DNA from: Endomicrobium sp. | Lineage (GTDB): Bacteria > Elusimicrobiota > Endomicrobiia > Endomicrobiales > Endomicrobiaceae | NCBI GenBank assembly: GCA_031273885.1 | Contig: JAISRA010000039.1 | Coordinates: 1-14,992, forward strand | DNA length: 14,992 nt | Reading direction: 5' to 3' | In this document: positions 8,477-14,992 of the stretch, in pieces | Layout of the letters: every line of letters begins with the position of its first letter | Numbering within the stretch: position 1 is the first letter of the stretch | Program-made: the position numbers and the translations under genes | Notes under the pieces: generated by a model | Database searches by the model: none | Seen by the model: the letters and a program-made list of their open reading frames with translations, nothing else | What the model was told of the DNA's origin: nothing

Positions 8477-8494
8477 ACAAATTAATTTGTCAAC
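8477..8494 (-). promoter_or_regulatory. Candidate -35 box overlapping a 14-base palindrome upstream of the dual nuclease
   Basis: On the minus strand TTGACA (8494-8489) is followed directly by a perfect inverted repeat, ACAAATTAATTTGT (8490-8477), about 100 bases before the nuclease start. A consensus -35 box is uncommon in this AT-rich sequence, but the expected -10 position carries only a weak TCATTG. The palindrome could be an operator or chance. Confidence 0.25.
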
Positions 8495-8539
8495 TTTTTT
8501 TTTATTTTTTAAATATACAACACCAAATAAAATACTTGC

Positions 8540-9420
8540 ATTTTGTCAATACAGTTTTTTCTTTTTTGCAAGGACCACGGGCAATCGAACAATTCCGTTA
8601 CGTACGTTAGATTAAACTCTTAACCCATATTTAAAAATCTATTAACTATACTTCCCAAATGTTTTTTATATGCAATGCTTCCACATCAATAAATCCAACT
8701 TTTCTAATAGACTCAATGTGAATATGGCAAACAGGATGCCCTGCCCTACAACATCTAAAATAAATTTTATCGCATCCATCACACACGCTAAAGCTAAAAT
8801 TGAATATTTAAGAGCATATACAAATATTTTTGAAATGCCTTTTAAATACACTGCTAAAGTAATTTTTCTTCAGTCAAATCTTTAACAAAATGCACCCTTC
8901 CTACAAATTTATTAACATATTTTATATAAAACTATCATCTTTTAGAACAGACTACTTTTTTTGAATTTATCAAGTATTGCTACAACACTTTATATCATAC
9001 TCTGCCTTTTCAAAAACAGCTAAAATTTTTGCAATTTCTCAGGTTTGTAATTCACGAAATATCAAAAAATGTGTATTTAACTTTTTTGAGAATCAAATAC
9101 ATAAACTGCAAAGACAATTCAGCACTGGGAACGACTCCAATTGTCCATCAAATAAACTACTAAACTAAAAAATAGCGAAGCTGCTTCTCTATCACTTGAT
9201 TAAGATATATATGAGAAGCATCAAGACATGACCTATCAACACAAAAATAATAGGCTTTGCACATCCCTTAGACCACTTTTCTTTTTTAACTCCACAATCA
9301 AATTTTTAAAAAGGAGCATACCTATCAATGACCGTTTTGGAACAATTATCATATTATTTAATGCATCCGAAACTTACGTCTCCATTTGCATCTTCTTCTA
9401 CTTTTTACTATTATACTAAA
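8540..9420 (-). pseudogene. Probable decayed tRNA (adenine-58-N1)-methyltransferase (TrmI-like)
   Basis: TrmI methylates A58 of tRNA using SAM. Weak but ordered matches occur in mixed frames: DRSCLDASHIYLNQVIEK near 9235-9185 (family QIIYPKDxxYIxxxxGI), GVVPSAELSLQFMYLI near 9135-9090 (worn GxGSGALTxxLA SAM-binding loop), KVKYTFFDISRELQ near 9080-9050 (GKVYxxExRxE), EIAKILAVFEKAEYDIK near 9035-8990, ALKYSILALACVMDAIKFIL near 8815-8760 (LKxGGxxxxxxPTxxQ), and SIRKVGFIDVEALHIKNIWEV around 8710-8650 (LxxxGFxDIEVxE). VRNGIVRLPVVLAKKKK near 8605-8555 may be the end. The LDxPDPW motif cannot be found. Short ORFs of about 60 codons on both strands here are remnants or chance. Each match is weak on its own; the assignment rests on their order. 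Confidence 0.45.
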
Positions 9421-9779
9421 AGTTTACAACAATTATAACATTTATTCTATGTCTGCAAATTTTGATACTACATATATAAAAAAGTAATTTATGAATACTA
9501 ATATTTTAAAATAATAAGCATTATTATAGATAAAACAAACATATTAAAAGTTCTCCTGATTATCGCTGAAGTTATATATGCAGATTACGACAAGTATTTA
9601 AGTTTGATGTGCTATTCTTCTTATTTTTAGTGACGTAATTGATGGGCATATCATGTATGATTGTATTGTCTGTAGATAAAAAAAGAGAAGATGTCAAATA
9701 TAGCAAAGATTTATAAAATCAAATGTAAGGTCCGAGTACATAGTAATTTTTTACAGTCGTAAACGAAAAGGAGAAAATA
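9421..9779. other. Spacer upstream of the porin gene, no gene seen
   Basis: No frame on either strand is open for more than about 25 codons. A TATAAT on the minus strand at 9415-9410 could be an old promoter for the trmI-like remnant. For the porin I found only a TATAAA at 9712-9717 without a matching -35 box, so its promoter is not located. No RNA gene, repeat or hairpin stands out. Confidence 0.4.
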
Positions 9780-10976
9780 GTGAAGAAAAAAACGATTGTA
9801 GTTTTAACAGTGGTCAGTATATTTATGTTAGTAAGCAAAACGTCTAAAGTGTTGGCAGCGGACAGCTTAGCAGAGCAATTTGGAATTCAAGTTACTGGCA
9901 GCGGTACGATTGTCATACAAGGAACACCCAGAATAACTAATCTTAAAGAAACACAAACTCCCAAAAAGGATTCAAAATACAGCGCAACATATTTACTTTC
10001 CTTAAAATTAATAAAAGAATTTGAAAATAATGGAAAGATTCTCGTTCGTTTCAAGGCCGGAAGAGGTTTAGGATTAGAGGCAGGAGAAGGAGAAAAAAAT
10101 TCACTTACTTATGCACAAGTAAATGCTAGCGCGGATTCAACAGATTTCAAGGGGAACATATTAGTCAAAATTACCGAGTTATTTTATCAACAATCTTTTA
10201 TAAATGATAAACTTACAATAGATTTTGGGAAATTAGACTCTGGTCCTTTTGCTGAAAATAAATATGCGAAAGATAAAACATCACAATTTATTACTGGTAC
10301 CTTTACAACTGACAAAACAATTAATTCAATGCCACAGCATCTTGCATTAAGACTAAACTATACGGCGCTTGACATACTTGATATTTCCTATGCTTATTAT
10401 ATAAAAGACATCGATCATATCGATAGTGGCAGTTTTAATATTGTTCAAGCAAATTATAAACCTTTTAAAAGCAGTAATTACAGAGCATACTTATGGGCGG
10501 ACAGAAAACATCACTCCTACACATCAGAAACTTACGGTCTTGGCATAAGCGCAGATCAAAAAATAGATGAAATTTTTGCCGTTTTTGGAAGACTTGGATA
10601 TAAAAATCTTCCAGTGAATGTTATGGACATTACAAAAAATAGCGATAGTTTCAATCTTCCTCTTTCTTTGACGTGGAGCGTTGGTACAGAAATCAAAGGT
10701 ACAGCATGGTCAAGAGACAATGACGCATTTGGATTTGCTATAGGACAAATATATGGATCGTCTAAACTAAAAAAATGTAAAAACAATAAAATTGTTACTA
10801 ATAATAACTACAAAAGCAACGCCGAAACAGAAATAGAATTGTACTACAAGTTAACTCTAAACAATCATGTCGCTATAACACCTGCTATACAATACATAAG
10901 AGACCCTAATGGTAAAAATTCGTCGTGCAATAGCGATATGTTAATTTATGGAATCAGAACTCAATTTGATTTCTAA
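9780..10976 (+). CDS. Outer-membrane porin, OprB-like (carbohydrate-selective porin family)
   Basis: 398 residues with a GTG start, chosen because AAGGAG (9768-9773) lies six bases upstream. The product begins with a Sec signal peptide: MKKK, a hydrophobic core (TIVVLTVVSIFMLV) and likely cleavage after VLA near residue 26. The mature part alternates polar and hydrophobic residues as in beta-barrels. Seen features of the OprB family are an early GTPRITNLKE-type region with barrel strands, ITELFYQQSF followed by LTIDFGKLD, and a C-terminal block of ETEIELYYKLTLNNHVAITP then IQYIRDPNGK, ending in phenylalanine as outer-membrane barrels do. It would let small solutes, probably sugars, cross the outer membrane; specificity is inferred only. 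It is the only plus-strand gene and converges on pyrG, with 32 bases between the stop codons and no evident terminator hairpin. Lysines and cysteines in the last third (KLKKCKNNK) suggest an exposed loop. Confidence 0.8.
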   Translation: MKKKTIVVLTVVSIFMLVSKTSKVLAADSLAEQFGIQVTGSGTIVIQGTPRITNLKETQTPKKDSKYSATYLLSLKLIKEFENNGKILVRFKAGRGLGLEAGEGEKNSLTYAQVNASADSTDFKGNILVKITELFYQQSFINDKLTIDFGKLDSGPFAENKYAKDKTSQFITGTFTTDKTINSMPQHLALRLNYTALDILDISYAYYIKDIDHIDSGSFNIVQANYKPFKSSNYRAYLWADRKHHSYTSETYGLGISADQKIDEIFAVFGRLGYKNLPVNVMDITKNSDSFNLPLSLTWSVGTEIKGTAWSRDNDAFGFAIGQIYGSSKLKKCKNNKIVTNNNYKSNAETEIELYYKLTLNNHVAITPAIQYIRDPNGKNSSCNSDMLIYGIRTQFDF

Positions 10977-11008
10977 TTTTTCAGCAATATAATATATAAA
11001 TATCAACT

Positions 11009-12592
11009 TTATTTTCTCTTTATAGCAGCACTTATAAAACCTTTAAAAAGAGGATGAGCTTTCATAGGTCTTGAAGCAAACTCTGGATGAAACTGAACTC
11101 CTATAAAAAACGGATGAGCTTTTAATTCAACAATTTCAGGAAGAATCTCTTTATGATATGCAGATACAAAAAGCCCGAATTTTTCCAATATACTCACAAA
11201 TTCGGGGTTCATTTCATACCTGTGTCTGTGCCTCTCTTCAATTTCAATAGACTTATATAAATTATGAGCCAAAGTGTTTTTTTTTATCTGAGACCTGTAA
11301 TTTCCAAGTCTCATTGTTCCTCCTCTGTACTTAACATTTTTTTGTTCTTCAAGAATTTTTACTACGGGATATTTTGTATTTTCATCAAATTCTGTTGAAT
11401 TTGCTCCTTTAAGTCTCGCTAAATTTCTTGACACCTCTATAACACTGCACTGCATACCTAAACATATACCAAGAAATGGAATCTTATTTTCTCTCGCGTA
11501 CGTTATTGCCTTTATCTTCCCTTCTACACCTCTGATTCCAAATCCGCCAGGAATCAAAACAGCATCATAATCTCTTAGCTTTTTAAGCAAATCTTTATCT
11601 TCAGCTCCAAGATAATGAATTTCCGCTTTCGCTTTTAATTGTGCCGAGGCAATACTTAACGATTCATCAATAGACTTATAAGCATCTTTTAGATCCGCAT
11701 ACTTACCAACGACGGCAACTTTAACTATTTTATTAAATTCACTTAGAGATTTTATTTTTGTAAACCATGTTTTATCAAATTTTTTCTTAGGTTTTATATT
11801 AAGTTTTCTCATAATCAACAAATCTATTTTTTGATTATAAAACGCTTCCGGGATATAATAAATTGATGGCACATCTAATGCCTCAACCACACATTCTTTC
11901 TTAACATTACAAAACAAAGATATCTTTTTTTTTATAGATTCATCCAGTACGTACTCTGTCGTCCTGCATATTATCATGCCAGGCAAAATACCTATTTCCC
12001 TCAATTTATTTACAGAATGCTGCGTAGGTTTTGTTTTCAATTCATGAGCACCAGCAATATATGGAACAAGAGTAACATGTATGCTCAAAATATCATCTTT
12101 TCTATTTTCAAGCTGAAACTGTCTTGCAGCCTCCATAAATGGTAGACCTTCAATATCTCCGACCGTACCACCGATTTCAATTATAGAAATATCACAGGCG
12201 TCTTTTAAGGCAACAAAACGTTTCTTTATTTCGTCAGTAATATGAGGGATAACCTGCACTGTATCACCGTCGTAATCCCCCTTTCTTTCTTTATTGATTA
12301 CAGTTTGATAAATATCACCTGCAGTGTTTGTATTTGATTTGCTTGTATAAACATCTAAAAATCTTTCATAAGTTCCCAAATCTAAATCTGATTCTGCTCC
12401 ATCAATAGTAACAAAAACTTCACCGTGTTGATAAGGATTCATTGTTCCCGGATCTACATTTATATAAGGATCAAATTTAATCATATTAACTTTAAAACCA
12501 TGTAGTTGAAGTAGCTTGCCTACACTTGCACCTGAAATTCCTTTACCTAAGGAACTTACAACTCCACCGGTAATAAAAATATACTTTGCCAT
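11009..12592 (-). CDS. pyrG: CTP synthase
   Basis: Converts UTP to CTP using glutamine and ATP. The 527-residue length is typical. N-terminal synthetase domain: FITGGVVSSLGKGISGAS (6-23, phosphate-binding), KFDPYINVDPGTMNPYQHGE (39-58), IIEIGGTVGDIEGLPF (137-152, UTP/Mg site) and LKTKPTQHSV (185-194). C-terminal glutamine amidotransferase domain: IPGGFGIRG around 350, PFLGICLGMQ with nucleophile Cys377, and FHPEFASRP with His502 and Glu504 completing the triad. The start ATG at 12592 directly follows the purF stop (TAA then ATG, no gap), with AAAGG inside the purF end serving as ribosome site, so the two are translationally coupled in one operon. No damage is seen. Confidence 0.98.
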   Translation of the reverse strand: MAKYIFITGGVVSSLGKGISGASVGKLLQLHGFKVNMIKFDPYINVDPGTMNPYQHGEVFVTIDGAESDLDLGTYERFLDVYTSKSNTNTAGDIYQTVINKERKGDYDGDTVQVIPHITDEIKKRFVALKDACDISIIEIGGTVGDIEGLPFMEAARQFQLENRKDDILSIHVTLVPYIAGAHELKTKPTQHSVNKLREIGILPGMIICRTTEYVLDESIKKKISLFCNVKKECVVEALDVPSIYYIPEAFYNQKIDLLIMRKLNIKPKKKFDKTWFTKIKSLSEFNKIVKVAVVGKYADLKDAYKSIDESLSIASAQLKAKAEIHYLGAEDKDLLKKLRDYDAVLIPGGFGIRGVEGKIKAITYARENKIPFLGICLGMQCSVIEVSRNLARLKGANSTEFDENTKYPVVKILEEQKNVKYRGGTMRLGNYRSQIKKNTLAHNLYKSIEIEERHRHRYEMNPEFVSILEKFGLFVSAYHKEILPEIVELKAHPFFIGVQFHPEFASRPMKAHPLFKGFISAAIKRK

Positions 12593-13978
12593 TTAACAGC
12601 CTTTCTTATAAGTATTCTTTGAAATTTTTGTAGGGTACTTCCCTGTGAAACACGATGTACAAAAAACATTTTCTTTCTTGTTATCAAAAGAGCAAGAGCA
12701 AGCCTTAATAAGATTTTCTAAACTTAGAAAGATTAACTTATCTACATCTAAATATTTTATCATCTCTTCTACGGAATTATTCGCAGCTATCAAATGCTCT
12801 TCACTCGGTGTGTCAATCCCGTAATAACATGGACCAATTATAGGAGGACACGACAACACAAAATATATCTTTTCCGCACCAGCTTCTCTTAAAATACTTA
12901 TAAGTCGTTTTGATGTTGTCCCTCTTACTATAGAATCGTCAACAAGAACTATTTTTTTCCCATTTACAACTTCCTTTATTGGACGAAGTTTAAGTCTTGC
13001 CGTCAAATCTCTTAAGTGCTGCGACGGTTTTATAAAAGATCTCCCCACATAATGATTCCTTACAAATCCGTTTTCAAAAAGTATATTTGAAGTTCTCGAA
13101 AATCCAAGCGCCGCAAAATAGCCAGTATCCGGAACAGGCATAACAATATCAGCTTTGATATCTTTCATCTGGTTGGCAAGATATTCTCCCATTTTTACTC
13201 TTGCTTCTTTTACAGTTTGACCAAACATTATACTGTCAGATCTTGAAAAATAAACCTGCTCAAAAATACAAGTATTTTGTTTTTTTAATTTTTTATATGA
13301 AAAAGATTTTTTAATTAGCCCCTTTTCTATAACAATAACTTCACCGGGCTTTATATCTCTTATATATGTACCACCAATAACCTCGACTGCCGCACTCTCT
13401 GAAGAGATTATATATGAATCATCTATTTTCCCCAAAACCAAAGGTCTAAAACCATGTTCATCTCTAGCACCGATAAGAGTCTTGTCTTTAAGAATTACAA
13501 GCGAAAAAGCTCCTTCGAGTTTACGTAAAGAATCCACGACTACGTCCGCAAAACTACCTTTGGCCATAGCAATAAGATGAAGCAATATTTCAGTATCAGC
13601 AGTATGACTAAAAATCGCACCTTTCTTTAAAAGCATTTGCTTTATTTCAAGAAAATTTGTGATATTCCCATTATGAGCTACCGCAATATTACCGTGAATA
13701 CAGCTTATCTGGAAAGGTTGAGCATTTATTAAAGAACTTTTTGCAGAAGTTGTATATCTAACGTGACCTATAGCAGCAGTTCCGGGGAAATTATTTATCA
13801 AAACATCTTCATTAAAAACACTTGAAACAAGCCCCATGGCTTTAAAAGTTTTCATCTTTTCTTCACCACTGATTGTTATACCTGCAGATTCTTCCCCTCT
13901 ATGTTGCAAAGTAAGAAGCCCTGACAAAGTTATAATAGCAGCATTATCGTTATTTTCAACACCTATTATTCCACACAT
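12593..13978 (-). CDS. purF: Amidophosphoribosyltransferase (glutamine PRPP amidotransferase), Fe-S type
   Basis: Commits PRPP to purine synthesis by transferring the glutamine amide. I start at ATG 13978 because the encoded MCGIIGVE puts the catalytic Cys at position 2, exposed by methionine or propeptide removal, and AAGGAAA lies upstream; a longer ORF start at 14011 would bury it. 461 residues. N-terminal Ntn glutaminase: LQHRGEESAG (25-34), GHVRYTT (71-77), AHNGNITN (101-108). C-terminal PRTase: PVPDTGYFAA (281-290), NHYVGRSF (308-315), and the PRPP loop VLVDDSIVRGTTS (344-356). Cys237, Cys384, Cys440 and Cys443 match the four ligands of the 4Fe-4S cluster in the Bacillus subtilis type enzyme, which makes it oxygen-sensitive and fits an anaerobe. 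The usual RPDS after the first ligand reads RSDS. It lies between carB and pyrG in the same direction. Confidence 0.97.
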   Translation of the reverse strand: MCGIIGVENNDNAAIITLSGLLTLQHRGEESAGITISGEEKMKTFKAMGLVSSVFNEDVLINNFPGTAAIGHVRYTTSAKSSLINAQPFQISCIHGNIAVAHNGNITNFLEIKQMLLKKGAIFSHTADTEILLHLIAMAKGSFADVVVDSLRKLEGAFSLVILKDKTLIGARDEHGFRPLVLGKIDDSYIISSESAAVEVIGGTYIRDIKPGEVIVIEKGLIKKSFSYKKLKKQNTCIFEQVYFSRSDSIMFGQTVKEARVKMGEYLANQMKDIKADIVMPVPDTGYFAALGFSRTSNILFENGFVRNHYVGRSFIKPSQHLRDLTARLKLRPIKEVVNGKKIVLVDDSIVRGTTSKRLISILREAGAEKIYFVLSCPPIIGPCYYGIDTPSEEHLIAANNSVEEMIKYLDVDKLIFLSLENLIKACSCSFDNKKENVFCTSCFTGKYPTKISKNTYKKGC

Positions 13979-13993
13979 TACTATTTCCTTTTC

Positions 13994-14032
13994 AATAAAA
14001 ACAAAAATCACAATACTTTGCGTATTTGTGAT
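13994..14032 (-). terminator. Intrinsic terminator or attenuator hairpin between carB and purF
   Basis: On the minus strand ATCACAAATAC pairs with GTATTGTGAT (one bulged A) around a GCAAA loop (14032-14007), followed by a T-rich tract (TTTTTGTTTTTA, 14006-13995). The T tract ends about 16 bases before the purF start. It may end carB transcription, or act as an attenuator in a purF leader. Confidence 0.6.
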
Positions 14033-14039
14033 GAATTAC

Positions 14040-14100
14040 CGCTCATGAATTCATATAAATCTATTCCTTTAAACTCCTAAGACTTAAAAGTAGATGAAAG
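14040..14100 (-). promoter_or_regulatory. Possible structured leader RNA upstream of purF
   Basis: Between the carB stop and the hairpin, ATCTA near 14095 can pair with TAGAT near 14063, and CTTTTAA with TTTAAAG inside it, around an AGGAG-containing loop. With the downstream terminator this could form a regulated leader. It does not match a purine riboswitch that I can recognise, and AT-rich DNA readily offers such pairings. Confidence 0.2.
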
Positions 14101-14122
14101 TTGTGTAGCGGCATTATAAAAT

Positions 14123-14992
14123 TTATAACCTAATACAATTATCAATATTTTGCAGCTCACCGTATGAGTCGTAAGCTCTCAAATAAGCCATAACTTTTTC
14201 AAGATTAGTTAAGATAGAACAACCGCATTTAACAGCTGTTTTTCTTATTTCGGAATTATTGCTAAGCTCATCAACACTTAAATTTTTATTTATATTTATC
14301 ACAAAATCCACTTTTCTTTCCATTATTATAGTCACTGCACGTGGCTGACGGTTCCAATGAACCACGTTAACCTTATAGCCTCTGCCCTCAAGGTATTTTG
14401 CTGTACCTTTCGTTGCGTAAATAGGAACATCAAGTCTATAAAGATTATCAACCACTTCCATAAACCTAACTTTATCTCTTTCTCTGCCTGTGCTTAAAAG
14501 AATTCCTTTTTTAGGTTTTCTTATTTGTGTTGCTTCCATTGAAAGAAGCATTGCATGATTAAATTTTTCACCCAAGCAACCGACTTCGCCGGTAGATGCC
14601 ATATCTACGCCAACAACAGGGTCTGCTCCATCTAATCTTTGAAAACTAAACATTGAAGCTTTAACACCTACATAAGGTATTTCACTTTCATCAACTAAAA
14701 TCTTTTTTACCTTTTCATTATTCATTACTTTGCAAGCAAGTTCAGCGAGATTTACTCCTGAAACTTTTGAAATAAATGGAAATGACCTCGATGCTCTTGC
14801 ATTACATTCAATAACTTTAATGTCATTATCTTTTGCTATAAACTGTATATTAAAAGGACCATTTAAATTAAGACTTTTAACTATTTTTCTCACTATATCT
14901 TTTATAATATTTACTGTATGAGTATATATTTTTTGCGATGGAAATACCATAGTAGCGTCCCCACTGTGTATACCTGCATTTTCAATATGCTC
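14123..14992 (-). CDS. carB: Carbamoyl-phosphate synthase large subunit, C-terminal part, truncated by the window edge
   Basis: The large subunit makes carbamoyl phosphate from bicarbonate, ATP and ammonia passed from the small subunit, for pyrimidine and arginine synthesis. 289 codons are visible, open to the right edge; the gene starts outside the window. The first residues (EHIENAGIHSGDATMVFPS) are the conserved segment of the second ATP-grasp half, followed by FNIQFIAK and VIECNARASRSFPFISKVSG, a nucleotide-binding region of the ECNxRASRSFPF variety. After about residue 160 comes the methylglyoxal-synthase-like allosteric domain: LLSTGRERDK, IYATKGTAKYLEGRGYKV and DFVININ, where UMP or ornithine acts in other species. 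The end contains CGCSILTNLEKVMAYLRAYD, in the helix position usual for this domain. purF follows about 145 bases downstream on the same strand. Confidence 0.96.
   Translation of the reverse strand, partial: EHIENAGIHSGDATMVFPSQKIYTHTVNIIKDIVRKIVKSLNLNGPFNIQFIAKDNDIKVIECNARASRSFPFISKVSGVNLAELACKVMNNEKVKKILVDESEIPYVGVKASMFSFQRLDGADPVVGVDMASTGEVGCLGEKFNHAMLLSMEATQIRKPKKGILLSTGRERDKVRFMEVVDNLYRLDVPIYATKGTAKYLEGRGYKVNVVHWNRQPRAVTIIMERKVDFVININKNLSVDELSNNSEIRKTAVKCGCSILTNLEKVMAYLRAYDSYGELQNIDNCIRL

Noticed and set aside
8666..8885. Overlapping ORFs on both strands (61 and 71 codons)
   Set aside because: No ribosome sites; the minus-strand one fits as a fragment of the trmI-like remnant and the plus-strand one is its shadow.
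9182..9219. GCTTCTC/GAGAAGC inverted repeat
   Set aside because: Seven-base arms with a loop of over 20 bases inside a pseudogene; no T tract or other context.
9228..9419. Plus-strand 63-codon ORF
   Set aside because: No family likeness and no ribosome site, low-complexity hydrophobic end; lies opposite the trmI-like remnant.
13979..14011. Upstream in-frame start for purF giving eleven extra residues
   Set aside because: It would place residues before the catalytic Cys, overlap the terminator hairpin, and ignore the AAGGAAA site at the nearer ATG.

Overview
AT-rich bacterial DNA from a host-restricted lineage whose genome is shrinking. Intact housekeeping genes for nucleotide metabolism, S-adenosylmethionine synthesis and recombination alternate with long stretches of frameshifted, partly deleted gene remnants. 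A signal-peptide-bearing outer-membrane porin indicates a diderm (Gram-negative) cell. The gene content, AT bias and pseudogene load resemble the Elusimicrobia/Endomicrobium endosymbionts of termite-gut flagellates. That placement is my inference from memory of such genomes, not a search result.

Layout, left to right (everything is on the minus strand except one porin gene). 1-1483: N-terminal two thirds of a B12-dependent (class II) ribonucleotide reductase, running off the left edge. 1542-about 1970: broken gene for its usual repressor NrdR. 2204-2848: CpXC-domain protein of unknown function, apparently shortened by an A7 homopolymer. 3030-4199: metK. 4232-about 4975: remnant of a sugar-1-phosphate nucleotidyltransferase, abutting the recA stop. 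4967-6016: recA. 6053-6360: unrecognised debris with one short ORF. 6362-about 6870: remnant of a UDP-glucuronate/UDP-glucose 4-epimerase. 6932-8392: intact two-nuclease protein (Cas4-like PD-(D/E)XK plus DEDD/DUF2779). About 8540-9420: remnant that looks like tRNA m1A58 methyltransferase TrmI. 9780-10976 (plus strand): OprB-like porin. 11009-14992: carB (3' part), purF and pyrG, with a terminator-like hairpin between carB and purF.

The intact genes form a coherent set. CarB feeds pyrimidine and arginine synthesis, PurF commits PRPP to purines, PyrG makes CTP, NrdJ turns ribonucleotides into deoxyribonucleotides, MetK makes SAM and RecA repairs DNA. The recognisable broken genes are a nucleotide-reduction repressor, two enzymes of surface-sugar nucleotide synthesis and a tRNA modification enzyme, the types of function often lost in sheltered symbionts. 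I found no CRISPR array, insertion sequence, tRNA or rRNA, and no convincing undescribed multi-gene system. The most notable points are the loss of NrdR beside its retained target, the junction of recA with a truncated pseudogene, and the intact dual nuclease flanked by decayed genes.
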